A stretch of 64,000 bases of DNA from Odontocerum albicorne (lineage: Eukaryota; Arthropoda; Insecta; Trichoptera; Odontoceridae), in the NCBI GenBank assembly GCA_949825065.1, contig OX463856.1, positions 16,452,095 to 16,516,094 of the forward strand, in the 5' to 3' direction. Under the pieces are notes generated by a model that saw only the letters and a program-made list of their open reading frames with translations, was not told the DNA's origin and did not search any database. The translations under genes were made by a program, and so were the position numbers. Numbering within the stretch: the stretch's first letter is position 1; every line of letters begins with the position of its first letter. Positions 42,053 through 53,465 of this stretch are shown one piece after another.

Positions 42053-42849
42053 TTTAGTAATAATATACATACACATATTGAATTTAAATATACATAATAA
42101 TATTAAATAATTTTAAAGTTTGTAATTACTTTTTATTATTACTACTGCTTTTTTGTTTGTACATGTTAGTTTAAAATAAAGATTCGTATTTTTGTCAATA
42201 ATTTAAAGTATTTGTATTAATTTGTCATATGTGCATTTGTTTGTAAAATACACTTGTCGTAAATTAAATAAATATATATTCCATATTAATTAAATTACTT
42301 GGAACGGATCAATTATCATCCGGTGCAAACCACACTAGAATATTGTTTTTATTTTGTTAATGAGGTAGAAAGAATTCAAAGACTTATTTGTATATTTTGT
42401 GGTATCCAGAAACAATTTTAATCCGTTGTTTTAGTTTGGAATAACCGGAAATTCTTATTTACGATCGGCTGTTGTGATCTAGCCGGATGCCATAAATCTA
42501 GATTTAGTTTATTGTGGATCAAATATCGCAACAAGTCATCGTTCTCGCAGATTCTGAGATGTTCATTAATTCTCTCACGTTACACATATCCTTCGGTTGA
42601 ATTCAATACAGGCTGTGTTTTATTCTGTGCAATAATTTAACTCAGAGTTATTCATCTTAACAACGAGACATGAAGGCAGGAAATAATGCACTGTTTATAA
42701 TTTCCAAATTAACTTCTAAAGCAACTTTATACCGTAGTTTCACTTCTGAAGAAAACTCTGATGTTCATATCTCATAATAAAATGCTTGAAATTCATACAG
42801 CTGAAAAAATTGTATAACTTATCCAGTCTTTATAATAAATAGTGTACAT
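42053..42849. other. Unassigned AT-rich sequence
   Basis: Its start resembles 29.33-29.5 kb: taatatacatacacatattg, ttttaaa(g/c)tttgt and gtcaataatttaaagtattt occur in both. This is therefore an unnamed dispersed repeat, and the rest is unassigned. Confidence 0.45.
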
Positions 42850-43245
42850 ACATATCATCACGACGCAGGGTCTCTTTCGGGCTAGGCAGAAAGGAGAGAG
42901 CGCCAGAATTGCATATCGCAAGACACATCCTTCACCTCTTCTACACCCATACACCTTCTTATATAACTCATCAATTTTCTGACTTTTCTTTCTTTAAAAA
43001 TATCATTCACTTGATCCAATCATAATTTCCTTATTCTTCCTCTGTCGTGCCTTCAATTCACTTTTACACCATATGTTTGTTTTGTTAGTATTTCTTCATT
43101 CATTCATTCTACATGTTCAAACCATTCCAGAATTCTTTTCGCCCCCATACTCAACACATCAGCTTTAAATTCGCATTCATCCCATATCACTTCATTCAGT
43201 ATTCAGTCATAAATTGTCATGCCATGTATTTTTTATTTCCTCCTA
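42850..43245 (-). mobile_element. LINE-K copy, reversed
   Basis: The plus strand carries the reversed order: aaaggagagagcgccagaat (3' end), cacctcttctacacccatac (MGVEEV-like), tcacttgatccaatcataat, attccagaattcttttcgcc, acatcagctttaaattcgca and cataaattgtcatgccatgt. It spans about 390 bases and is broken by stops. Confidence 0.75.
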
Positions 43246-43599
43246 AAAACTACCAAATATCTAAAAAAACATTCAAATTATGATTTTTAATCAAAGGTTT
43301 CGGCTTTAACTTGGTGGAACTCCGTTTTAGAATATTTAACAATCAATTACTTTGTTATTCCATTAATTACATTAATACACGCTACACGTGTTTCAACCTT
43401 CTAGACTAACACTCTTCAAGCGTCGGGATATGAGGTAGAAACTTGAGTAACATGGAATAATGAAATTAAACAATAGTATAGGGGATTAATGTTAACAAGT
43501 GTAGTGTGGATTACTGGAGTAACAAAGTAAAATATTGTTAAATATTAAAGTATGTCTTAAATTAATCAATAGTTCCGGTATTTGCAATTGCGGTCGCCC

Positions 43600-43830
43600 A
43601 ATTAAAGGTAGGAAACCAACATCCTAGAGGGAAAACCGCACGTGTTAATCGGCAGAGATATGTTGGACGATCCATTTCCCAGAAGAGGAGCAAAACGAGA
43701 GGCGGTGCGGTGGCCAGAATTAGTTCCATCGACTGCAACAGGAAGGTCGCTGGATGCTTGCAGCCATTCGTTCAGCACTTGCAGCAAATACAGTGGCACA
43801 GCTAACGCTTTATTTGTTTTTGGAAAATGC
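43600..43830. other. GC-rich island with open frames on both strands
   Basis: A plus-strand frame reads MLIGRDMLDDPFPRRGAK, REAVRWPELVPSTATGRSLD. The minus strand is open over the same stretch. Neither product is recognised. It could be an exon or a piece of an unrecognised element. Confidence 0.3.
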
Positions 43831-43984
43831 TTATATTGGGTATTATTATTTATTTATTTCATCAACAGTACAATACATCTTATAACAAAATTTAAAATAA
43901 TATAAATATCGAGCGTCTTATTTCTTACAAAGACAAATATGTATGTATTACTGTCTCCCAACAAGACAAAGAAAAGTTCTTATT

Positions 43985-44595
43985 AATTCATTTGATGTGT
44001 CACGTCTGGATTAATGTAATTACATTTACTATGGTTTGCCTGATTAACAGATTCACAAGCCAAATCTCCATAAATGACCCACGTCCGCTTCATTTATTCG
44101 ATCGATAAGTAAGGGTAATTAAATCGGATAGGTACTCCGGGTACTATTATCAACAATGCCTTCTCCATCTTATTCACTTATGTCGCGTCTGGATTATTGT
44201 AATTCTATTTATTCTGGTTTACCTGATTCACAAGCCAAATCTCCATATATAACCCACGTCCGCAACATTTATCCAATTGGGGTGTAAGGTGTCCTTATAT
44301 TGGATCGATACTTCGGGTATTATAAACAGTGCTTTCTCCATCTTATTCACTTGTGTCACGTTTGGATTATTGTATTTCTGTTTATTCTGGTTTGCCTGAT
44401 TAAAAGATTCACAAGCCAAATCTCCATAAATGACCCACGTCCACTTCATTTATCCGATGGAGGTGTAAGGTATCCTTAAATCGAATCGATACTCCGGGTA
44501 TTATTATAAACAGTGTTTTCACCATTTCATTTACTTGTTATGTCGCGTTTGGATTATTGTAAGTCTATTTATTCTGGTTTGCCTGATTCACAAAT
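43985..44595. repeat. Satellite of about 175-181 bp built on an L2-like RT segment
   Basis: caagccaaatctccat recurs at 44056, 44231 and 44412, and gattattgta(a/t)ttctatttattctgg-like pieces recur in each unit and once more at 44550. The unit includes ctggattattgtaa through gcctgattcaca. This encodes the RLDYCNSIYSGLPDSQ segment of the L2-like RT, and the array runs into the LINE at 44590. So the array arose from, or captured, the LINE. Confidence 0.75.
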
Positions 44596-45260
44596 TTCTG
44601 GACTACAATCTGTTTTCAATAAAGCTGCTAGGATGATATATGGTAGTCATATTAGTTCACTTCTAATAAATCTACACTGACTCAAGTGTCGCAAAAGGAT
44701 TGATTTCAAACTTTGTTTCTTTGTATTCAAGTTCCTTAATGACATGTCTCCATTGTATATTTCAAATCTGTGCCTGAGAGATGTTGGAGTAGAACTTTAA
44801 GGTTGGTTTCTTCTTCATTTCATAAATTGGTTGTTGAGCTTTTGCCGTTGCTGGTTCTATAGCGTGGAATGGTCTACCTTTTTGAGTTAGATATATGAAT
44901 GCCTTGTGCAGCTTTATGAAGCACTTATAAATATATGGACTACACTTTTTGGTGATATAATATGATGGTATAAGAACACTACACAATACGCTTAACCGAA
45001 TATACTACTATTATACACCCGAAGATTTTCAAAGGCTTTTTTGTAGTTCATCTTCCCTTATATATGTTTGTCTTAAGATGTGTAGATATGGGAAAGTAAC
45101 TAATTCAATGGTCGGTATCACCTTCCATTCCTTACACTCAACTTCAATATATTTATTTTGTAATATTTTTGATCTGTCAATACTGGTGGGGTCGAGTGCC
45201 GAGTTCGATCGCTTTCTATGAGTGTTTGATCTCTTAATGGAGCTGTATATATTGTCAATT
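44590..45260 (+). mobile_element. L2-like LINE ORF2 end plus 3' UTR
   Basis: Translation gives SGLQSVFNKAARMIYGS, then FKLCFFVFKFLNDMSPLYIS, then an FAVAG-like, VEWSTF remnant: the standard end of CR1/L2-type ORF2. The 3' UTR (catcttcccttatatatgtt, gggaaagtaactaattcaat, aatatttttgatctgtcaat) is collinear with other copies. Stops are frequent. Confidence 0.75.
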
Positions 45261-45414
45261 TATTATAATTACTAAATAAAAAACACAATTTCAAACATTT
45301 ACAGTAAAACTAAATGAAAATGTATATCAACACAATAAAACAATGCTAATAAGACACACGTAGGCAAATACACAAGTCAAAATTATTAACATAAATTTCC
45401 ACGAATCATCAGTC

Positions 45415-45466
45415 ATCTCTCGCGTACCGCCAGTGGTACGCGCACCACTGATTGAGAATTGCCGGA
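45415..45466 (-). mobile_element. hAT-like terminal fragment with hairpin
   Basis: gcgtacc-gccagt-ggtacgc forms a seven-pair hairpin. The reverse complement, aattctcaatcagtggtgcg followed by cgtaccactgg, resembles subterminal sequence of hAT-type non-autonomous elements. The other end was not found. Confidence 0.4.
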
Positions 45467-45911
45467 TTAGATCTCTTTTACACGTAGACATCCATATCGT
45501 TGTGCAAAGTACTAACAAGTTAATTTTATCAAAAAAATTAACTGGAACTTTGTGGAACTTCATAATATATTATGTAATATGTAGAATGTTTAATTATAAC
45601 ATGCTGTGTTATTACACTAATTTCCATTTATCACCGCAACACGTATTTATGTACACCTATCCCGAGGCTCTCTTCAGTCGAAATGATTCTGGTTTGTTAC
45701 GAAAGCAATGCTAACTGGTATGTTTCATCGGATGTGTGTGTGTGGTTTTAATAGCACATTTTTTTAATGCTAGGTACATTTTTGCATTCTTTGGTTATTT
45801 ATTACTTTTTTATTGTTGCTTGTAGCTTCACGACTGTTCAATGTTTTTAATTTGTTGCGTTGTACAATTTTTGTACAATTCGTGTAAAATTAAAAAATGT
45901 GATTTGTCTCA

Positions 45912-46115
45912 GTATTATTTATTTATTTAACACTTCGTTGCAAAAACAAACTGGCAGGTTTATTGCCAAATGGCAATATCTTCCAACTGACCAGATAAAA
46001 GTAAATATAGAAAATCACAAGGTCGAAAAAAATATTCAAATTATTATTCATCTTTGTGAAATTTACGATCATATAGCATACATAATAAAAGTAAAAGTGA
46101 GACATCGTCAATCAA
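45912..46115 (-). mobile_element. LINE-P 3' end
   Basis: The plus strand starts with tatttatttatttaacactt, then aaactggcaggtttattgcc, atcttccaactgaccagata and gagacatcgtcaatcaaagg. It is collinear with the reversed copy at 12.6 kb. A 22-base duplication (ggaagggatggtggagagga) follows at 46123-46170. Confidence 0.7.
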
Positions 46116-46179
46116 AGGAAAAGGAAGGGATGGTGGAGAGGAAAGGAAGGGATGGTGGAGAGGAAAGGAAGATCATAAA

Positions 46180-47050
46180 TGATACACGTTACAATACTAT
46201 AATGGGATTTACAAATTCTGAAAAGTTGTTTTTGAATATATAACGTTTATGTTCTTGTTTTCTATGTGTTATTTCCATATACGTTCACAAGCAAATTCTA
46301 TTTTATATACACCGCTCTTATGAAGTTTATATTTCTTATCTTTGACGTCACACATCTTTTTATCTACTCGCATACGTTGATACGAGTATGATATGCAGGT
46401 CTCATTTTTCTGAAAGTAAGCGGGAGATGACCGGAGTTATTGCATCCATGTGTACAATTCTTCGCTATTTCCTTTGTTGTTGAGAGTTCCTTGATGTACT
46501 CATCCATGTTCAATGGCATTATAATCGCTCTAGTTATCATTGAGTGAAATGCTGTCATTTTATAGGAACGCCGATAGCATGGAGAATTATGAATCATAAC
46601 GTCAGTAAACGAATGTTTCATATAAATGTTAAAATTAAGTCTATTTTGCGTGATTTTTACGGTCCTGCCTCGGAAGTTTTATAAGTTCTGCTATCATATT
46701 CTGTTATAAATTTAATGTTGGCATTTTAGGTGTGGGAAAATGTTGATTTATCTTAAGCGGACGTAGCCTTTAAAGAAATACAAATACCAGTAACGAAAAA
46801 TAACAGCAATCAAACAAACCTCATAACAAATTATAATGAAAACATAAAAACATAATTAAATAAACATAAAAAACATAATTAAAATGAAAATCAAAAACAA
46901 AATAAAAAATCATCAAAACTTGAACTTACAATCAAAACAGAAAAACGTGAGAGTATTTCGTTTTTGTTTTGTTTTGTTTATATTATTGTTTTTTTCTCAA
47001 GTGTTAATCTCGTTCTTTCAGTGACGAGAATATCTTATTGACGCACAGTC
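46180..47050. other. Unassigned sequence, A-rich near 46780-46950
   Basis: The A-rich stretch (cataaaaacataattaaata, repeated) looks like a degenerate retroelement tail. Nothing else was recognised. Confidence 0.4.
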
Positions 47051-47200
47051 TTTCCTTGATAAGCTTTCTGCCGTTTTATTAGCAAATATGTTTTTCTAAA
47101 GAAATGAAGACGCGGGGAAGTACCTGATCTAATGGCTAAAGCCACCACATTCCTATCCTTATTCCCAAAATATTTATTTATTTAAATCACTAATGTCAGA
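47051..47200 (+). mobile_element. L2-like LINE 3' UTR fragment
   Basis: tccttgataagctttctgcc, agcaaatatgtttttctaaa and tctaatggctaaagccacca match the UTR of the 19.5-kb copy. Confidence 0.65.
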
Positions 47201-47344
47201 AAATATTTTTCTGTCTAACCATGTTGTACTCGTACTGTGGATATTGAAAAAAATTACTCACATCGCTGTATGCTTGGATGAGAGCTGCTCCATAAGATTA
47301 ATATGGATAGTCAGAAAAAATCCTTCGGGGAGATGCAGTATTAT

Positions 47345-47590
47345 AATATAATTTTATGACACGTATCGAATCCGGAACGCGATGCGTCCCGCAACTCTCT
47401 CTTTCTGGCCGAGCCGGCGAGTTATGGCGGGGCACGGCACGGCACGTCGTAAATTCCAAATTAACTGGCCAGAGGAACACCACTGGCTGCGGGATGAGGA
47501 TCAAAGGATCGAGAAATAGGGAGGCGGGCTATTTCAGAGCTTTATAGTGTCAACTGGAACAGCATCTGGAATCCTTGAACTCCAAAGGTA
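47345..47590. promoter_or_regulatory. CpG-rich island, possible promoter or exon
   Basis: The stretch is much richer in CpG than the window (ccgagccggcgagttatggc, acggcacggcacgtcgtaaa). Frames of over 60 codons are open on both strands and neither is recognised. In an insect genome this could be a conserved non-coding element, a first exon or an old GC-rich repeat. Confidence 0.3.
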
Positions 47591-47737
47591 GCGACGTTTT
47601 GAGGAATGCTACTTCTTCAAGTGCATTTTAAATGGAATCATTTAATTTTATTTTATATGTATGTTACTACACTTCAGCATATGCGAACTGTTGATTCAAA
47701 CATATTGAAGAGAAGACAATATTGTCATTGGCCCTAT

Positions 47738-48065
47738 TAATAAAAAGCGACTAAAAAAACCCTTAATTTCTAGTCAGTAATATAACGTGTTACCTGATTT
47801 TTTCTATCCTCTCCACCATATTTTCCTTTTCATTTGATTGATAATATCTCACTGTATTTGAAAAAGATTGTTCGGGTGATTGCCCATTTTTGTTGGGTTA
47901 ATGGGCGTATGCTCACGCATATGTTCATGAATTTCGTAGGGATGGATAATCCTTTGAATATTTTTTGCGACCATGTAACTTGCTTAATTTACTTTTGTCA
48001 GGTTGGTTGGAAGAGATTATCGCGTGGCAATAAGCCCGCCAGATTGTATTTGCAAAACAATTTTT
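47738..48065 (+). mobile_element. LINE-P 3' end with last codons
   Basis: aagcgactaaaaaaaccctt and aatttctagtcagtaa repeat the KRLKK...ISSQ-stop end seen at 12.9 kb. The UTR follows (atgggcgtatgctcacgcat, ggatggataatcctttgaat), then gttggttggaagagattatc and cccgccagattgta. It confirms the LINE-P order independently of the first copy. Confidence 0.8.
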
Positions 48066-48281
48066 TTTGTCCATCTTTATACTTTGTTTTCAATTTGTAT
48101 TTTGCTTTAATTTTTTTTTCAATGATTTGTCTTTTGTGCTACTATTTTTGCCGGCCCCGTATTGTGTTGGTAACATTTGATTTTGTATGATTTGATACCT
48201 GTTCGTTTCAGATTGTTTTTGTTGTAATTATGAAAAATTTATTAATAAGTAAATAAATATGTGTTAGTAATGCTATCTCGC
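48066..48281. other. T-rich LINE-like tail region
   Basis: It ends with aatttattaataagtaaata, like the retroelement tails at 52.27 and 56.9 kb (aataagtaaataaat). The source element is not identified. Confidence 0.4.
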
Positions 48282-48390
48282 TACCACAACATCATTACTA
48301 CCAGATGAACAATTAAAGATACCACAACATCATTACTACCAGATGAACAATCAGATATCACAACATCCTTACTACCAGATAAACAATTTT
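48282..48390. repeat. Tandem repeat of about 37 bp, three copies
   Basis: ccacaacatcattactacca plus gatgaacaat recurs near 48284, 48322 and 48358, with small length differences. Confidence 0.8.
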
Positions 48391-48424
48391 GCTATACTGG
48401 TTTCTTTTTTGTTCTTTTTTCGCG

Positions 48425-48510
48425 TGCCATCGGTAATCGGAAACTAATACTCACGGGTGGAAGTCAAAGGTTTTACCAACTAGACCATGGAGATCGTCCT
48501 TAAAATTAAA
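48425..48510 (-). mobile_element. tRNA-like SINE head, decayed
   Basis: The plus strand has gtgccatcggtaatcggaaa and accaactagaccatggagat. The latter is the reverse complement of the A box part of SINE-A. The B box is gone. Confidence 0.5.
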
Positions 48511-48589
48511 AAAAAATAATGTTTGCTAATATAGAAACAAAATGAACAGTGGAAAAATCGAAATAAATGACGACTAAGGTTGCAATGTG

Positions 48590-48680
48590 GCCTAGTGCCT
48601 AGTATGCTTGCTTAGTACTCATGTGTCATAGGTTTGATTCTCGGCGGTTCCCGCACTGGGTGGGCTCTTGTGTTAATCCA
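48590..48680 (+). mobile_element. Distinct tRNA-like SINE head
   Basis: tggcctagtgcctagtatgc (A box-like) and cataggtttgattctcggcg (B box-like) are followed by ttcccgcactgggtgggctc. The insert after the A box differs from SINE-A, so it may be another SINE family. It is not a clean tRNA gene. Confidence 0.45.
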
Positions 48681-49229
48681 TTATTTATTATTTTTCAAAG
48701 TAGTAATTTCAGTTTCAAAGTAGTAACATATATGCGCACCTCAGATTGAGAAACGCTCTGATCTGCACTATTAACGATTTTCTCGAGTAGACGATTCAAA
48801 TTTAATATTTTATTATCTGTTCTTATTACATTTTGAAATTCCAGAACAAAGTTTAGTTTACACGCACACTTTTAAATATTTTTTCATTTTCAATGATACG
48901 ATAGGCAATGAATACCTCGTGATGAAGTGTGATTATACGCCAGTTTGTGGATTGAATACGTCAGTGTATGTATTGGTTTAAAGTGTGTATGCTGTTGCTC
49001 TTCAGAAAACTCAGTCTTGATATATTAACCCCGAAGTTCCGATGGCCAGGAGAACAAAATTCCAAGATGAACTGCAGGTTTTACCTGATACAACCTTTCG
49101 TCGGACAGTTTCTTATATAACGTTAAATTTGCGTTCTTTAATAATGCTATAGGAATTTATAATAGACAGAATATGTTATAAGTAACATAAAAATAAAAAT
49201 TCAAATGCGAAATGGTCTAAAAATAAAAC

Positions 49230-49310
49230 CAGTTTGGAAGTGAATCCGCCAGGGATTGAACCTGGGACGTCTAAAATTACTACTTACTGGTAGACTACGG
49301 CCACCGACGC
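49230..49310 (-). mobile_element. tRNA-like SINE head, third type
   Basis: The reverse complement holds ggtggccgtagtctaccagt and gtcccaggttcaatccctgg. The B box GGTTCAATCCC is good. The arms do not give a full cloverleaf by eye, so I prefer a SINE over a tRNA gene. Confidence 0.45.
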
Positions 49311-50279
49311 ACAGAACATTATAATCGCTAACAATGTTTAATCAATCATATTTATACTAGCTGGAAACCGGTCCTAGGACGTGGAAAACAATAACAAAAT
49401 GCTTGTTCATTGTAGTACATAGGTAAAACATCTAGAAAAAAATATTTTAGTGCGGAGTATTTCTCAGTATACATTTTTACAACAACCCCCCGGATACAAT
49501 AGCTTCTTACTAACTAGGCGACGGAATTAATACATTATTTTGTAAATAAGAACAATGGCGTTTCAAAGCCAACAAAAAAACTAGCTAGATAATTATCCAA
49601 TTAATATCCGTGTGGCAAATGACTTGAAAACGACGTTTGGTGACTCTGCATAATTGTTTCAGTGAACTCTCTCCTTCATTCCAGGAATAGATGATGACAA
49701 GTCATGAATAAAGTTCGAATCAGAATTGAAGCTATACAAAAAATAATACGGCAGTGAGATGATTTCAATATGTATTCTTAAAATATACATGGTTTATTTC
49801 TTTAATCTGTCAAATAGATTTTTTTTCCTAAGAAAGATATTAAAAATGACTTTTTTAAAAATAATTCATTAAATATTTGTATAAATATTTAAATCTTTTC
49901 AGGCTTATAAAAATAAATACATAACTTCTTATTTTTTTTATTAAAATTATAATATATATTTTTGTCTACGAGTGGACTTGTTTTTGCTAAATAATTAGTG
50001 TAAGAATTGTTATCTAGTTATACGTAGTATGTAGGTGTTAATTATTTCTAAGGTCTCATATATTAAGATTGAATAAATAAAATAAAATGATATGTAGGAA
50101 AATAAGATTATAACATATAATTAAGATAAGTTAATTAATAAATTTGTATATAGGTATAGTCTTGAAAAATGTTTGTATAATAATTTACTTTGTTTAATAA
50201 AAAAAAAAAAGATAGCTTAAATATACAAATTAAACCCAATTATAGATACAACTTAAATACATTCAACGAATAGATCTGC
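49311..50279. other. AT-rich sequence, no gene
   Basis: Very AT-rich from 49780 to 50260. Nothing recognised. Confidence 0.5.
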
Positions 50280-51040
50280 AACCGTAATACTTCTTCATAA
50301 TAAAGGCGATCAAGAGGACCTTAAGAACTACTGTTCAATATGCTTGTTGCCTATTTTGTACCAATTTTTTTTACCAATATCTTAACTAATCGATTCTCGA
50401 TAACTTTTGACCCAAATCCCCCTAGAGAACAAGCTGAATTCAGGAAATGTTTCAGTACCATGGCTCATAATCAAGTGTTGTGGGAAATTATAGAGCGATA
50501 TAAAGAATACCTTCCTCTCTACCTAGCCTTTGTGGAAAACGAAAAAGCCTTTGACTCAGTTAAAAAAGCTGCCATATTAGAAACTTTAAAAATATAAGTC
50601 ATTGAGATGGCATACATTAAGTTATTCAATAACATCTATAAGGACGCAACAGTAAAAATACATTTCCAGAAATCTTCTGAAACTTTTCAAATTGGTGTAA
50701 GAGTTTGTCAAGGTAATACTATTTTCCCCAAATTATCCACAGCATCACTTGAATATGCTCATTTGGACGTTTGAATAACAACTTCGAAAGTCATCTATCA
50801 ATATCTCTGAAGCGAAAGGTCTTCAACTAGTGTATTCTTCCAGTACTTACGTATGACTGTGAGATATGGACGCTCACATAAAAAAAATACAGGAGCATGG
50901 CTTTAAAGATACATGCTGAGATATTTTACTAAATGACACAGTAAACTAAACTCTTGGATTCGAAATTAAACAAAGATTGAATATATAGTACTCGTATATC
51001 TGAAAGAAAATTAAGTTGCAATGGATGGGGCACTTTCGGT
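50280..51040 (+). pseudogene. LINE reverse transcriptase remnant
   Basis: It reads NKGDQEDLKNYCSICLLPIL, REQAEFRKCFSTMAHNQV, LPLYLAFVENEKAFDSVKK and VRVCQGNTIFPKL. These match the RT fingers and palm (KGDxxDLxNYRPISLL, QAGFRKGxST, LxFVDYEKAFDSV, RGVRQGDxxSPxL). A late part (VLPVLTYDCEIWTLT) matches the segment before ALRKIHGV in LINE-K, so this may be a LINE-K body. Stops interrupt it, the YADD region is deleted and the palm motifs are degraded (NEKAF for DYEKAF). Confidence 0.75.
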
Positions 51041-51424
51041 TTGATCTATCAAGACTGTGTATATCGTATCATTGAAAAAAAATATATTAAAAAATGTGCA
51101 TGTAAACATTGTCTTGGAATGTCAAAGTGTGATAAGATACAACAAGAGCATATAATACGAGGTTGGCATTTGAATTGTCTATTCCGGAAAATTGTTTTAA
51201 AGTGCCGGTCACGGTGATTCTCAATCTGACGTGCGCATATTTACGAAAGCACGCAACTGAAAAATAATAAATAATGGGTTAGCACGAGAATTGACACAAA
51301 TAGTTTTTTTTTTCGTTGGTGTTAATAGTTAAGAATGTTTTAATAGCGGACTCAAATAAATTGACTTAATTTCCTCATTTCGAAATGTAGTCTTGTCTTT
51401 TACCAAAGTAATCATTTTTAAATA
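51041..51424. other. Unassigned sequence between LINE fragments
   Basis: Nothing recognised. Confidence 0.4.
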
Positions 51425-52290
51425 CATACGAGTAGATGCACTATGGACGGTTTTATGATTCAGAGAGAAGAATACATCGAAAACTTGGGTATTAATTTTA
51501 ATACTAGGATCATTTGGTTCTCACGTGGAGAAACTGTATGAGCCTGTTTAAAGAGTATTGAGATTTTTGATACATGTTTCTAAGTCATTTATGGGAGAGA
51601 GGTTCTCAGATCCCTCTGCAATGTGTTGGTATTTAGCAAGTTAAAATGTAAAGCATTGATGTATATCCCGCGGAGGATTCGTTACTCTCAAATGGTGGAG
51701 AACGACTAAAATGTTTTTTGGAGATATCTCTATTTACGTGAGTTCAGTTTCTACCTGTGGCTCTATCCTACAAGGTTTCTTATAGGTATATTGGGATATT
51801 GCCTCCTAAGTGTGAAGGCTTCTTCTTATATATTACCTTGGCTTCTCCATATTTAAGATGCTGACGAGAGTAACATCTAATCCAAATATGTTGAAAATTG
51901 TATGGTTTTATGTTCCTGACAACTATTCGAGGTACAGAAATATCGATCGATTTAAACTAACAATAAATGGAACCAACTTGCCAAATGTTACACAGTCTAT
52001 CCCTTTTGAATAGGACCTCGGATATTGATATCTTTGACATTCTATACAATATATATTTTTAAAAGAAAGCCTGTTGAAAATTATTAGTAATGAGAGTTAG
52101 TAGTAAAACGATTTTTTCTTATTTGTTAATTTTTATTTCTTACTAGTGTATATATTTATTTTTAAACTTTTTGCGTAATAGGGTTTAGTAATAATAATAA
52201 AATGAGAAGTTAAGAGGGCAAAGGGAACTCTTTATCTTAACCTTTGTATGTAAGCTACAGCAAATAAATAAGTAAATAAATAAATATTAT
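51425..52290 (+). pseudogene. Jockey-like LINE ORF2 C-terminal half
   Basis: The reading has YIENLGINFNTRI (LGVxFD-like), CKALMYIPRRIRYSQMV, then FWRYLYLREFSFYLWLYPTR and KASSYILPWLLHI. This order matches the region after RT in jockey-type LINEs (QRRFLRYL.YR...YxxRxxxLxLxxLxxRR). It ends in a TAAATAAATA-type tail at 52265-52290. Many stops are present. The sequence is old and the assignment rests on motif order. Confidence 0.5.
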
Positions 52291-53139
52291 TCTGGCGTTC
52301 CAAATTAGATTACTACCGCCTATTGTTTGATTACATTCGAATCGGTTTTCGTCTAAATTTGCATTTGAGTGATTTCAAAGGTGCTCTTAAAGTGATATTG
52401 GTTCGTGAACTTCTTCTCAGATGGACATAGTCCTCGCGTCGAGCTTCCTCCCAGACGATTTACTAGTTATTAATATTAAGAAAAAAATATTTTTCATTCT
52501 AAAAGTAATTACCTTATTTTTATTTCTTTGTCGGGGAGGGGGAGGGGTTAGGTTGCTATCATTCAACACAAATAGAGTAATGCCCAAAAAACCCCTGTTC
52601 TAAGGAGTGCCTTCGTTCGTGTGGCATTAACTCTAGTTTCAATAGCATATCTCAATATATTAAAAAGGTTCTGTATAAAACGGAAAGGAATATGTAAGTT
52701 AATAAAACTTATGGCAACGGATCGACGGGCAACGTGAACACGAAGAAAAAACGTTCAAGAGGTCAATAACTTTGAGGACCATTGGTTCAAGTCATGATGC
52801 ACTCAAACGCACAATAAATTATAAATCATTAAGGAGTGTAAATCAAGTATTAAGATTGTGCAGACCTCATTCCCTGAACAATGTGAAGGGGTCATAAAAG
52901 TTGTTGTAAAATTGAGAACAATGGCGAATCACCGAGGCCATGGGGGCACCATTGCTAAATCAATTGCTTGAGACTCGCTCACTTCAAACGAGGACTTTCC
53001 TTAATTTTATCGACGTCTAAAATAAATCGAAATTCAGCCATGGACAGTAATTGTTATAGCTAAACGTCTCGAGGATTAACTAATTAAAATCAAATTCTGA
53101 TTGATGGTTGGGCATTTGTCACTCCACCTATACTGTATC
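52291..53139. other. Unassigned sequence
   Basis: A G-run (ggggagggggaggggtt) lies near 52532. Nothing else was recognised. Confidence 0.45.
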
Positions 53140-53149
53140 TAGGAACGAA

Positions 53150-53334
53150 TAAGGTTATCTTAAAGCGCGAAAATTAGATGGCCATACTTCGATGAAAGAA
53201 CTGTCTTCGGGGGGAAGCCCCTCCTCTGCTGGCACCATATCGGAGTGTGAAAAGAATAGCGGAGTGTCTGATAGGTCAGATATCCCCGACATACTCGTAG
53301 ATGATACAGGGGAAAAAAAACACTTGCAATGACG
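53150..53334 (+). pseudogene. Unidentified ORF (ECEKNS-type), possible element protein or exon
   Basis: From about 53155 the plus strand reads GYLKARKLDGHTSMKELSSG, then GSPSSAGTISECEKNSGVSD and RSDIPDILVDDTG, stopping at TGA. Composition (Ser, Asp, Gly, Pro; GC-rich codons) looks protein-like and the minus strand is also open. The ECEKNS string is shared with the ORF at 13.7-13.9 kb. It is followed at once by a SINE-B 3' part. I do not recognise the family. Confidence 0.3.
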
Positions 53335-53465
53335 ATCCGCGAGTTCCATGCCTACTCCAGTGGCTCTAACTCGAAAGCTTTACTGGGGCCGAAGTCAATA
53401 TTGTTTCCTGGCCACGTTCCTCAATATGTCCGAATTATCGATTCAGATGTGTTGTAAGGTACCAC
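53335..53465 (+). mobile_element. SINE-B 3' part
   Basis: tgcctactccagtggctcta, cctggccacgttcctcaata and tgtccgaattatcgattcag match the family. Confidence 0.6.

Noticed and set aside
49230..49310. True tRNA gene on the minus strand
   Set aside because: The B box is good, but the A box side and anticodon arm do not fold convincingly and the context is repeat-like.
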